From: JAJZMF01 sp035702845
GTDB taxonomy: Bacteria; Actinomycetota; Acidimicrobiia; Acidimicrobiales; Palsa-688
NCBI GenBank assembly: GCA_035702845.1
Contig: DASSZK010000151.1
Span: 1 to 16,308, forward strand
DNA: 16,308 nucleotides
Direction of reading: 5' to 3'
Positions 1 through 6,280 of the stretch are shown here, in pieces; within the stretch, counting starts at the first letter, position 1; each line of letters begins with the position of its first letter. The translations under genes and the position numbers were made by a program. The notes below the pieces were generated by a model. That model did no database searches and was not told where the DNA came from. It was given only the letters and a program-made list of their open reading frames with translations.

Positions 1-135
1 AGCCGAAAGGTTGGCCCTCTCGGCCACGTACCCGGGGGTATTGGCGTTCGCTACGTTCTGGCCAACGGTGTCCAGGCCGAGCTGCTGCGCTTCCAGCCCC
101 GACAGGCCGACGTTGAGGGCGGAGAAGTCGCTCAT
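1..135 (-). CDS. flgK: Flagellar hook-associated protein 1 (FlgK), N-terminal fragment
   Basis: Only the first 45 codons lie in the window and the gene runs off its left edge. The translation starts MSDFSALNVGLSGLEAQQ and continues through a VGQNVANANTPGYV segment. That is the N-terminal helix and the NxANxxTPGY rod/hook/HAP signature shared by FlgK, FlgB, FlgC and FlgE. The preceding gene is the FlgN chaperone, whose known clients are FlgK and FlgL, so FlgK is the best choice among these axial proteins. The flgN stop is 3 nt before this ATG, so the two are surely one transcript. FlgK forms the hook-filament junction outside the cell and is exported by the flagellar type III apparatus. A GAGG about 13 nt upstream could serve as a weak ribosome site. 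FlgK versus another axial protein cannot be settled without the C-terminus. Confidence 0.85.
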   Translation of the reverse strand, partial: MSDFSALNVGLSGLEAQQLGLDTVGQNVANANTPGYVAERANLSA

Positions 136-138
136 AGC

Positions 139-657
139 TCAGATCGCCTCGTTCACTAGGAGATGCCCAGCGGGGGCCTGCGAAGGCATACCGGCAGCCG
201 TGTACGCGGTAGGCGGTGGCGCAGCGGTGCCGGTCAGCCAGTTGAGGGCCTCGCGCGCCGCGTCTCGGCCCTTGGCCAGGAGGTGGCGGTTCTGCTCGGA
301 CAGATCCCGGACCTCACTGGTCAGTTCGAGGAATGCCTGGCGATGCCGGCCGAAAATCGAAGACCACGGCTCCGGGCACGCCTGGGCCAGCGATTTCAGC
401 CCGGGGTAGGTGTCGAGGCGCAGTTCGGCTGCGGCCGCCTCCACTTTCACCGCACGCAGTAGCTCAGCCGCCCGCAACTGCTCGAGGACGATCTCCACCT
501 CGCGTGACGCATGGTTAACCCATCGCACTTTGCCGGCCGACAACAGGAGCTGCTCTTCCTCGAGCTTGAACACCAGGAGCTCAAGCAGTTGCCGCTCCCG
601 CCACAAGACAGTCGAGACTTCGTTAAGCACCTGGTCGTTGTGCTCTCCAAGGGCCAC
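139..657 (-). CDS. flgN: Flagellar export chaperone FlgN-like protein
   Basis: This is a 172-residue, mostly helical protein. Its first half is Glu/Leu-rich (RERQLLELLVFKLEEEQLLL around residues 21-40), followed by a second long helix (about residues 100-135), then a low-complexity Ala/Pro tail. Length, helical pattern and position directly before flgK fit the FlgN family of cytosolic chaperones for hook-associated proteins. The only usable start is GTG at 657, because the reading frame is closed by a stop 11 codons upstream. No Shine-Dalgarno precedes it. A sigma-28-type promoter (CTAAG-N15-GCCGATCA) ends 6 nt before the GTG, so the mRNA is predicted to be leaderless. FlgN proteins are poorly conserved, so the name rests on helical content and on context as much as on sequence. 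Confidence 0.75.
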   Translation of the reverse strand: MALGEHNDQVLNEVSTVLWRERQLLELLVFKLEEEQLLLSAGKVRWVNHASREVEIVLEQLRAAELLRAVKVEAAAAELRLDTYPGLKSLAQACPEPWSSIFGRHRQAFLELTSEVRDLSEQNRHLLAKGRDAAREALNWLTGTAAPPPTAYTAAGMPSQAPAGHLLVNEAI

Positions 658-663
658 GGTGGT

Positions 664-691
664 TGATCGGCCCTGCGCCGCCGGACCTTAG
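664..691 (-). promoter_or_regulatory. Candidate sigma-28 (FliA) promoter of flgN-flgK
   Basis: On the minus strand CTAAG (691-687) is followed after exactly 15 nt by GCCGATCA (671-664). GCCGAT is the start of the classical sigma-28 -10 element GCCGATAA, and TAA(A/G) resembles its -35 TAAA. The expected start of transcription is about 6-7 nt further on, at the GTG of flgN. Five other sites in the window have the same layout. Confidence 0.7.
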
Positions 692-738
692 GTAAAAGCC
701 CGTCATGAGCCAAAGCGCCCCCAAGGCCGAAGGATGCC

Positions 739-1629
739 TCAGCGCAGCAGGCGCAACGCAAAGGCCCGGGAAATGGCCTCGTGCCTGCCTCGCACGCCAA
801 GTTTCGTGTAGATGTGAGCGAGGTGGGTCTTGACCGTCGCCTGGGTGACGTAGAGGGCGTCAGCGATCTTCTTGTTGGAGGCCCCCTGCTGGAGCAAGGT
901 CAAGATTTCGAGCTCCTTCGGGGTCAAGGACACATCGCCGGCGCCCGGCCTGGCCCCTGCAGTGCCGGGCTCCGCCGCGTCAGGCCCGTGGGCCTTGCCC
1001 GGGCTCGCAGCATCGGCAACCAGGACGGGCACGAACACCGGCGCTCCAAGGCGCTCGTCCGGGCGCTGAGCGCCACCGAGCTCTATGCCAGCCGCCTCGG
1101 CCGCTGCCTCCACCGTGCTTACGAGCTCCTCCGCTGTAAGCGAGCGGGGCCCCAGCCCGGCCACCCCCGTCTCGAGCATCTCGACAAGAGCCGAGCGGCT
1201 GGGCTGAGACACCAGCGCCACGACAGCGCAACCAGCCAAAGCCTCCACCGCCTCACGTACCTGCGAGACCTCTGCGCCGCCGACGAGCAGGGCAGCTGCG
1301 TGGGCCCGGGCCGCCAGCACAACTCCCTCGGCCAGCCTGGCGGCCTCCCCGACTACGGGGACGCCTCCGGCCGTCAAAGCGGCCACTGCACCCGAGCGGT
1401 ACAGAGGCATGGCGTCGACCACGACGACTCCATGCCTTGGCCGGCTGGCTCCGAGAGAGGAAACTGAAGCGGCAACGGGCTCAGGTAAACCACCCCGATG
1501 CCGGTCGCCTACCCCATCACCTGCTGCCTTTTCGCCTTTAGGCGTGCCCTGCACCGACGTCCCCTGCACCGTTGCCTCGCTTTGCCTAGGTCTCCGAACA
1601 AAGCCTCGCGCGCACTGTAGCGCACCCAT
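739..1629 (-). CDS. NarL/LuxR-type transcriptional regulator with degenerate receiver
   Basis: The protein is 296 residues. Residues about 66-180 have the fold pattern of a NarL-type receiver (VVVVDAMPLYRSG, then alternating strands and helices). Residues about 234-296 are a GerE/LuxR DNA-binding domain: SLTPKELEILTLLQQGASNK, then KIADALYVTQATVKTHLAHI, then YTKLGV. The receiver lacks the phosphoacceptor Asp: the segment that should read LLD reads LLVGG (114-118), and the conserved Lys of the GYLLK segment is Arg162 (GLGPR). Activity by normal aspartyl phosphorylation is therefore unlikely. About 60 residues before the receiver are low-complexity, so the start is uncertain; internal GTG codons near residues 21 and 26 are alternatives. 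It sits between fliA and flgN-flgK, so a role in flagellar control is inferred from position only. Confidence 0.8.
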   Translation of the reverse strand: MGALQCARGFVRRPRQSEATVQGTSVQGTPKGEKAAGDGVGDRHRGGLPEPVAASVSSLGASRPRHGVVVVDAMPLYRSGAVAALTAGGVPVVGEAARLAEGVVLAARAHAAALLVGGAEVSQVREAVEALAGCAVVALVSQPSRSALVEMLETGVAGLGPRSLTAEELVSTVEAAAEAAGIELGGAQRPDERLGAPVFVPVLVADAASPGKAHGPDAAEPGTAGARPGAGDVSLTPKELEILTLLQQGASNKKIADALYVTQATVKTHLAHIYTKLGVRGRHEAISRAFALRLLR

Positions 1630-1660
1630 GACACTTAGCGCTTTTTCTCACGTCTTGGGA

Positions 1661-1667
1661 TAACCAC
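1661..1667. repeat. Additional TAACCAC half-site upstream of the LuxR-type gene
   Basis: The heptamer TAACCAC occurs here about 32 bp upstream of the regulator's ATG. It occurs again inside both arms of the perfect inverted repeat at 1717-1753 (1726-1732, and as GTGGTTA at 1738-1744). Three copies in one divergent intergenic region are consistent with repeated binding of one regulator. A 7-bp match could be chance. Confidence 0.35.
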
Positions 1668-1716
1668 TCTGAGCGGCCCCTTTGATCAGGCACCAAACAT
1701 AACTAGTCACCTAGAG

Positions 1717-1753
1717 CTAGGCCAGTAACCACACACAGTGGTTACTGGCCTAG
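1717..1753. repeat. Perfect 16-bp inverted repeat between divergent regulator and fliA
   Basis: The arm CTAGGCCAGTAACCAC (1717-1732) is followed by ACACA (1733-1737) and its exact reverse complement GTGGTTACTGGCCTAG (1738-1753). It lies in the 184-bp gap between the divergent starts of the LuxR-type gene (1629) and fliA (1814). Neither side has a T-run, so it does not look like an intrinsic terminator for either strand, and no gene ends towards it. An operator for the neighbouring regulator or another HTH protein is more plausible. The small dyad GCCACG-AAG-CGTGGC (1782-1796), just before fliA, is a second possible site. Confidence 0.9.
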
Positions 1754-1813
1754 GTTCAGAATTCATCCCTACGGTGGATTGGCCACGAAGCGTGGCTGAC
1801 CGACACTTTGCGT

Positions 1814-2743
1814 ATGACTCCGCCTCGCGCTGACAGTGGTGGCACAGCCGTTGTGCATACGCTTGCGTCCCGTCGCCCGCCAGTGCGCGACGACCAGGTG
1901 CTTGCGGAGGAAGAGCTCGTGCGAGCTCATCTCCCTCTCGTCAACTACATGGTGGCAGAGATCGCCAACCGCATCCCTCGCCACGTCTGCCGCGACGACC
2001 TCGTCTCGGCCGGAATGGCCGGGCTCGCCCAGGCAGCCAGATCGTTCGATCCATCGAGGGGCATCACCTTCCAGCGCTTCGCGTCCTCACGGATCCGTGG
2101 CGCTCTCCTGGACGAGCTCCGTGCCCGCGACTGGGCCAGCCGCTCGGTCAGGGCGAAGGCCCGTGACGTGTCCCAGACCACGGAGAGCCTCACGGCCAAG
2201 CTCGGCCGACAGCCGAGTGCCGACGAGGTCGCCGCGGCCATGGGTGCGAGCAAGGACGACATAGAAGCCATCAACAGCGATGTCTACCGCGCCGTTGTGC
2301 TGAACTTCGACGCCCTGCCCATTGATGGCAACGCCGAAGAGGTGCTCCTGTCCGGTCAAGCCGGTCCCGATGAGGACGTGCTCGACAACGAGAAGAAGGC
2401 ATACCTCGTCGCGGCCGTCGACCTCCTTCCCGAGCGCCTGCGCAGGGTTGTCATTGGCTATTTCTTCGAAGAGCTGCCCATGCAGGTCCTCGCCGAAGAG
2501 CTCGGGGTCACCGACTCTCGCATTTCTCAGATGCGTGCCGAGGCCCTTGCCCTGCTAAAGGACGCCATAAATGCTCAGCTGGACCCTGACCTTGTCAAGA
2601 AAGAGGAGTCCGGCCGCGTCATGAAGCGGCGCTGTGCTTATTACGCAGCGGTGGCCGCACACGATGATTTCCGCCGGCGCCTGGCTCCCGAAGCTGCTTC
2701 GCTTGCCAGCCTGGTGCCCAGCCAGACGGCCGCCCTCGCCTGA
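1814..2743 (+). CDS. fliA: Flagellar/WhiG-type RNA polymerase sigma factor (sigma-28)
   Basis: The protein is 309 residues and belongs to the sigma-70 family group 3. Region 2 reads DLVSAGMAGLAQAARSFDPS, then ITFQRFASSRIRGALLDELR and ARDWASRSVR. Region 3 covers about residues 115-150. Region 4 ends in GVTDSRISQMRAEAL, where the known FliA/WhiG proteins have GVTESRxSQ. About 45 residues follow region 4 as an unusual C-terminal tail of no known family. The ATG at 1814 was chosen over an in-frame TTG two codons earlier; neither has a clear ribosome site. FliA directs RNA polymerase to late flagellar promoters, and six candidate targets are seen in this window. The gene is divergent from the LuxR-type regulator, and no sigma-28-like site precedes it, so it is presumably transcribed by another sigma factor. 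An anti-sigma FlgM is not seen here. Confidence 0.93.
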   Translation: MTPPRADSGGTAVVHTLASRRPPVRDDQVLAEEELVRAHLPLVNYMVAEIANRIPRHVCRDDLVSAGMAGLAQAARSFDPSRGITFQRFASSRIRGALLDELRARDWASRSVRAKARDVSQTTESLTAKLGRQPSADEVAAAMGASKDDIEAINSDVYRAVVLNFDALPIDGNAEEVLLSGQAGPDEDVLDNEKKAYLVAAVDLLPERLRRVVIGYFFEELPMQVLAEELGVTDSRISQMRAEALALLKDAINAQLDPDLVKKEESGRVMKRRCAYYAAVAAHDDFRRRLAPEAASLASLVPSQTAALA

Positions 2744-2944
2744 GCCATACCGCAGTCGCCGCAGGGCAGGGCCGCCGCTCCCGTTCACGCTCCCGAGCCC
2801 CTCTGCATCTTTAAGCCTCTCGAGCCCCCTGGGCCCGGAACCTGACTTTCCAAGATTTAGGCGCGCGCACGAAGGCTTAACGGAGCGAGGGCACCCCACC
2901 GTCGCCCAAGCCACCAAGCCGGCCAGCGACCCAAGTGACCGTTA
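2744..2944. other. Convergent intergenic region, no clear gene or terminator
   Basis: The 201 bp between the ends of fliA (plus) and the sugar dehydrogenase (minus) hold no convincing coding region. One 7-bp pair, TTAAGCC (2811-2817) and GGCTTAA (2874-2880), is complementary but 56 nt apart. No stem with a T-run is visible, so how the two transcripts end is unclear. Confidence 0.5.
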
Positions 2945-4291
2945 TCATGCCACGGCGCTACTGGGCAAAGCAGAGGCGCCCGCCAGCTCCAATTGCGGTG
3001 CCGCGGGGCTGGGAGATCCGATGGCAGCAAACGTGAAGCCGGCAACCACAAAGGCCTCCCGGTCCAGGACGCAACGAGTGTCCAGGACGTTCGGGCTCGC
3101 CATGGCCAGCGCCAGGCGCTCAGGGTCAAGGCGCGAGAACTCCTCCCACTCGGTCACCACACCCACGACATCAGCGCCGGCCACGGCCTCATAGGCGGAG
3201 CCGGCAACATCGCAACCCCTGATTGGAAGTACCGAACCGGCCGGTACAGCAGGGTCGTAGGCCACGACAACCGCACCCGCCTGGTTCAGCGATGCCGCCA
3301 GGCGCAGCGCAGGCGAGTCTCTCAAGTCGTCCGTGTTCGCTTTGAAGGTAAGCCCAAGTAGCGCCACCGTACGGCCGCAAAGAGACCCGCCGGCCAACGC
3401 GGTCAACTGGTCAAGCACACGCCGGTACTGGGCGTCATTGACGGCGATCGCGCTACGCACCAGTGCCACGTCATAACCTGCGTCCTCTCCCATCGCCACC
3501 AGTGCCTTGGTGTCCTTGGGTAGGCACGAGCCACCCCATCCGGGGCCAGGCTGGAGAAACTGGCCACCAATGCGCCGGTCCATGCCGACGGCCCGCAGCA
3601 CTTCGCCCGCTTCTGCGCCTACCTCCTCGCAGAAAGCCGCCATGGTGTTGGCAAAGCTGGCTTTTAGCGCTAGGAACGCGTTGCTCGCATACTTGATCGT
3701 CTCGGCACTGCGTGCCGACGTGACCACTACGGGGGCCTGCAACTGGTTGTAGAGCTGCGCCACCCGCATTGCCGCCCAGCGCTCGTCAGACCCGACAACG
3801 ATGCGGTCTGGGTTCAAAAAATCGTAGACGGCATTCCCTTCGCGCAGGAACTCCGGGTTCGACACGACGCTCACGTCACGGCGACCTATAAGCGTCTTCA
3901 CTTTCTCCGCCGAGCCGACCGGGACCGTGGACTTGTTGACAATCACCGCGCCGTCAGCCAGGGCACCCGACATCGACAGGACCGCCGCCTGCACGAAGCT
4001 CATGTCCGCGTGCCCGTCGTCGCCCTGGGGGGTGGGTACGCACAAAAAGACAACCTGCGCGCCGTCCACGGCCCTGGCGTTGTCGGTACCGAACGACAGC
4101 CGGCCAGAAGATAAACCCTCCCGCAAGAGGTCGTCCATCCCTAGCTCGCTTATTGGCGATGTGCCGGCGCGAAGGAGGGCAACGCGCTCTGCCGACGCCT
4201 CGGCACAGCGGACCTCGTGGCCGAGATGAGCCAGGCAGGCAGCCGTGGTGAGACCCACGTAGCCTGCGCCGATCACGGCAACCGTTGTCAT
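2945..4291 (-). CDS. UDP-glucose 6-dehydrogenase family (UDP-glucose/GDP-mannose dehydrogenase)
   Basis: The protein is 448 residues, the usual length for this family. The N-terminal NAD-binding fold has GAGYVG (8-13) and a CVPTPQ segment (84-89). The middle carries STVPVGS (121-127), NPEFLREG (145-152) and the catalytic-cysteine motif GGSCLPKD with Cys256. The C-terminal domain carries LTFKANTDDLRDSPA (314-328). The likely reaction is NAD-dependent four-electron oxidation of UDP-glucose to UDP-glucuronate in the cytosol. A related substrate such as UDP-N-acetylhexosamine or GDP-mannose cannot be excluded. The ATG at 4291 follows AAGGAGG at the right spacing; the longer open frame (to 4354) would lie over the promoter. 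Its place in a flagellar glycosyltransferase block and its own sigma-28-like promoter suggest it supplies a uronic acid for flagellin glycan. Confidence 0.9.
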   Translation of the reverse strand: MTTVAVIGAGYVGLTTAACLAHLGHEVRCAEASAERVALLRAGTSPISELGMDDLLREGLSSGRLSFGTDNARAVDGAQVVFLCVPTPQGDDGHADMSFVQAAVLSMSGALADGAVIVNKSTVPVGSAEKVKTLIGRRDVSVVSNPEFLREGNAVYDFLNPDRIVVGSDERWAAMRVAQLYNQLQAPVVVTSARSAETIKYASNAFLALKASFANTMAAFCEEVGAEAGEVLRAVGMDRRIGGQFLQPGPGWGGSCLPKDTKALVAMGEDAGYDVALVRSAIAVNDAQYRRVLDQLTALAGGSLCGRTVALLGLTFKANTDDLRDSPALRLAASLNQAGAVVVAYDPAVPAGSVLPIRGCDVAGSAYEAVAGADVVGVVTEWEEFSRLDPERLALAMASPNVLDTRCVLDREAFVVAGFTFAAIGSPSPAAPQLELAGASALPSSAVA

Positions 4292-4344
4292 CGATCCTCC
4301 TTGCGATGCGAGCCGCCAGGGCGGCAGTTGCTCCGGCAAGGAAC

Positions 4345-4372
4345 TGGTCGGCAACGTTGCGCCCGGTCTGAG
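4345..4372 (-). promoter_or_regulatory. Candidate sigma-28 promoter of the sugar dehydrogenase
   Basis: On the minus strand CTCAG (4372-4368), 15 nt, then GCCGACCA (4352-4345), one base away from the GCCGATCA seen at other sites. It predicts a leader of about 50 nt ending in the AAGGAGG ribosome site. Its -35 element is only 8 bp from the -35 of the divergent promoter at 4381-4408. Confidence 0.5.
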
Positions 4373-4380
4373 CCGGGTGC

Positions 4381-4408
4381 CTCAGGTTCTGCTCACTACA
4401 GCCGATCG
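4381..4408 (+). promoter_or_regulatory. Candidate sigma-28 promoter of the GT-B-like gene
   Basis: CTCAG (4381-4385), 15 nt, then GCCGATCG (4401-4408). Only 9 nt separate the -10 element from the ATG at 4418. The mRNA is therefore predicted to start within a few bases of the start codon, which agrees with the absence of a Shine-Dalgarno sequence. Confidence 0.65.
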
Positions 4409-4417
4409 CCTCGAGTA

Positions 4418-5344
4418 ATGAACGCCTCGTTCCAAGTGGTGGTGGTGCAACCGGACGGGTACACGCATGCGGCCGCCTTCGCCGAAGTGACCGAGACCGT
4501 GGCGTGTGGCCTGCGCTCGCTTGGGGCACAGGTGACGGTGGCCGTCAACAGGATCGTAGTACCGGGCCCTCCCCCTATCGTTTTCGGCGCCAACCTGCTC
4601 GAGCCCCACGAGGTACCGATGTTGCCTGAGGGCACCATCATCTACAACCTGGAGCAGATTGCCAGCTCCTCTGGCTGGTGCACCCCGCACTACCTGGAGG
4701 CCTTACGCCGTCACGCCGTCTGGGACTACAGCGCCCGCAACATCGCCGCCCTGCACGACGCAGGCATAGGCGGTGCCGAGGGCAGCCACGTTGTCCACGT
4801 ACCCATCGGCTACGTACCCGAGCTTTCCCGCATCCCCCAAGCCGGTGAACAAGACATCGACGTCCTCTTCTACGGCTCCGTCAACGAACGGCGGCAAAAA
4901 GCCTTGGATGCCCTCCGGGCATCAGGGTTACGCACTCACGTCGCCTTCAACGTCTATGGTGCGCACCGGGACGAGCTCATTAGCCGGTCCAAGGTGGTAC
5001 TGAACGTCCACTACTACGACACGAGCATCTTCGAGCTGGTGCGCGTGAGCTACCTACTGGCAAACCGTAAAGCGGTCGTAGCCGAGTACCACGAGGGCAC
5101 CGAGATAGACGACGACATACGTGGCGGTGTCTGTCTTGCGGCGTACGACGACCTCGTGGCAGCTTGCCAAGGTTTGGTCGCGGACGGGGCACGGCGGCGC
5201 CAACTGGAAGACGAAGGCTACAGGCGGATGGCGGCGCGAGATGAGCGCATGTACCTCTCAGACGCGCTCGCGGCGACAAGCCGCCAGCTCTGCGCGGTCA
5301 CACCATCATCAAACCCGTGCCCGACCAGTGGCCAAAGGACGTAA
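4418..5344 (+). CDS. GT-B-like glycosyltransferase, putative flagellin glycosylation
   Basis: The protein is 308 residues. The N-terminal half (about 1-120) has Rossmann-like alternation of strands and helices. At about 147-155 it has DIDVLFYGS followed by ERRQKALDAL. At about 205-223 it has FELVRVSYLLANRKAVVAE, a pattern typical of the donor-site end of GT-B glycosyltransferases (FE-x2-R then a residue run before a strand). The exact CAZy family is not recognised. The open frame extends 67 codons further upstream, but that part is antisense to the dehydrogenase 5' end and crosses the promoter. ATG 4418 fits a sigma-28 promoter ending 9 nt before it and starts at a natural first beta strand. 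The 3' end overlaps the convergent methyltransferase by 47 bp. Substrate unknown; role in flagellin glycosylation is inferred from context. Confidence 0.7.
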   Translation: MNASFQVVVVQPDGYTHAAAFAEVTETVACGLRSLGAQVTVAVNRIVVPGPPPIVFGANLLEPHEVPMLPEGTIIYNLEQIASSSGWCTPHYLEALRRHAVWDYSARNIAALHDAGIGGAEGSHVVHVPIGYVPELSRIPQAGEQDIDVLFYGSVNERRQKALDALRASGLRTHVAFNVYGAHRDELISRSKVVLNVHYYDTSIFELVRVSYLLANRKAVVAEYHEGTEIDDDIRGGVCLAAYDDLVAACQGLVADGARRRQLEDEGYRRMAARDERMYLSDALAATSRQLCAVTPSSNPCPTSGQRT

Positions 5345-6029
5345 CATCCAGCTTGGTAACCGGCAGGGACATCCAAAGGCTCACCATATTGATGAAGTGA
5401 ATGTCGTCGGCCATGAGAACGTGCCGTTTGCCGACCAGTACCGGGATGACCTTGGAGAAGAAGACGCTCTCGAAGCGGCCGTCTTTGGGGCCGTCCACGA
5501 AGAGGAACTCGGCGTCGGCAAGTGTGTCTTGCTCGGAAGAGAAAAACCCATCCTGGCTAAGGTCGCCCAACCTCTGCTCAAGGCGCCCGTCGGCGAAGTC
5601 TTCCTCGCGCATCAGCGACCCGGGTATGGACCTCCAGTCGATGATGTCGTACGTCACGACACGGGTGCTCGGGCTGCCCTGCAGGATAGCCAATGCTCCC
5701 ATCCCCGTGAACGTGCCCACCTCTACGACAAGGGTCGGCGACAGGATCTTTACCAGCGCCGTCAGTAACCGGTAGTGCTCCCCGGGCCACTGCAGCACCC
5801 AGCTGCGCTGGTCGTCGTTGGTACAACGGTCTAAAAGGAGCGACAAGTCGGTCCTGCGAGCCTCCGAGAAGGCGGCGAGGGCGATGTCGAGGAGCTCCTC
5901 GTCCGGTTCGGGTAATGCCATTGTCGACCGGACGCAGTAGCCACATCTCGGGTCGATCGTCCTCGTCATCGCGTGTGCCTGATGGGGGCGCGGGTCCCAA
6001 GCTGCGGGGTTAACCGAATCGAAGAGCAT
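5298..6029 (-). CDS. Class I SAM-dependent methyltransferase (O-methyltransferase-like)
   Basis: The protein is 243 residues from the chosen start. It has motif I VVEVGTFTGMGAL (101-113), an acidic strand end at VVTYDIIDW (124-132), and the later strands FLFVDGPKDG (175-184) and HVLMADDIHF (203-212). These are the order and spacing of the caffeoyl-CoA/TylF-like and Methyltransf_24-type methyltransferases. It would move a methyl group from S-adenosylmethionine to a small acceptor, perhaps a sugar on the flagellin glycan given the neighbours. The ATG at 6029 follows AGAGGTAG after 10 nt; starts at 5969 or 5921 would also keep the fold intact. The open frame to 6122 runs through tandem repeats and is not believed. 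The last 47 bp lie opposite the end of the convergent glycosyltransferase gene. No sigma-28-like promoter is seen for it. Confidence 0.8.
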   Translation of the reverse strand: MLFDSVNPAAWDPRPHQAHAMTRTIDPRCGYCVRSTMALPEPDEELLDIALAAFSEARRTDLSLLLDRCTNDDQRSWVLQWPGEHYRLLTALVKILSPTLVVEVGTFTGMGALAILQGSPSTRVVTYDIIDWRSIPGSLMREEDFADGRLEQRLGDLSQDGFFSSEQDTLADAEFLFVDGPKDGRFESVFFSKVIPVLVGKRHVLMADDIHFINMVSLWMSLPVTKLDVTSFGHWSGTGLMMV

Positions 6030-6078
6030 CGCGGCGAGCCTACCTCTGCCCGTCCCGGCGGGTACGGACCTCAAATGA

Positions 6079-6129
6079 TCGGGGACAACGTCTGTTCGGG
6101 GACGACGTCTGTTCGGGGACAACGTCGTC
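6079..6129. repeat. Three tandem 17-bp repeats
   Basis: Three head-to-tail copies of TCGGGGACAACGTCTGT or close variants lie at 6079-6095, 6096-6112 and 6113-6129. Copy 2 has one base change; copy 3 differs only in its last few bases. They sit between the methyltransferase start and the GT17 promoter. Repeated GGGACA(A/T)CGT-like arrays are known at the ends of some IS481-type insertion sequences, so a transposon-end relic is possible. A multi-site binding array is the other reading. No transposase lies in the window. They are too short and spacerless to be a CRISPR. Confidence 0.85.
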
Positions 6130-6248
6130 CGCCGGCGGAGATCCCAAGACCGCCCTTGCGGCGCCCGGGCTCAGATAGCGCCAGGGAGCCCAAGCCCGCC
6201 TTGAAGCAGCGGACGCTCAGCCAAGCGACCGGGTTCGCAGCAAGAGCT
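6130..6248. other. Intergenic stretch upstream of the GT17 promoter, nothing recognised
   Basis: The remainder of the gap between the methyltransferase and the GT17 gene shows no gene, terminator or repeat that I can support. Two CTCAG pentamers (6170-6174 and 6216-6220) are not followed by a -10-like element at 15 nt. Confidence 0.5.
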
Positions 6249-6276
6249 CTCAGCTGCGGCTCCGTGGCGCCGATCA
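6249..6276 (+). promoter_or_regulatory. Candidate sigma-28 promoter of the GT17-GT-GT2 operon
   Basis: CTCAG (6249-6253), 15 nt, then GCCGATCA (6269-6276), ending 4 nt before the ATG at 6281 and 7 nt before an in-frame GTG at 6284. There is no room for a ribosome site, so a leaderless mRNA starting at one of these codons is predicted. It would serve the three-gene operon 6281-10074. Confidence 0.7.
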
Positions 6277-6280
6277 CACA

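Noticed and set aside
1808..1813. TTG start for fliA two codons earlier
   Set aside because: ATG 1814 is a better codon, and neither has ribosome-site support; TTG would add only two residues.
4292..4354. 21-codon extension of the sugar dehydrogenase to an upstream ATG
   Set aside because: AAGGAGG lies just before ATG 4291, where the conserved NAD-binding start begins. The extension would cover the -10 element of the candidate promoter.
4217..4417. 67-codon N-terminal extension of the GT-B-like gene
   Set aside because: It is antisense to the dehydrogenase start, crosses two promoters and has no resemblance to glycosyltransferases.
6077..6103. Minus-strand sigma-28 promoter for the methyltransferase
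   Set aside because: A CCCGATCA lies at 6084-6077, but the -35 position at 15 nt reads GTCC, not CTCAG or CTAAG.
6030..6122. 31-codon extension of the methyltransferase
   Set aside because: It runs through the tandem 17-bp repeats, so it is an open frame created by the repeats.
6079..6129. CRISPR array
   Set aside because: The units are 17 bp, directly joined without spacers, and only three in number.
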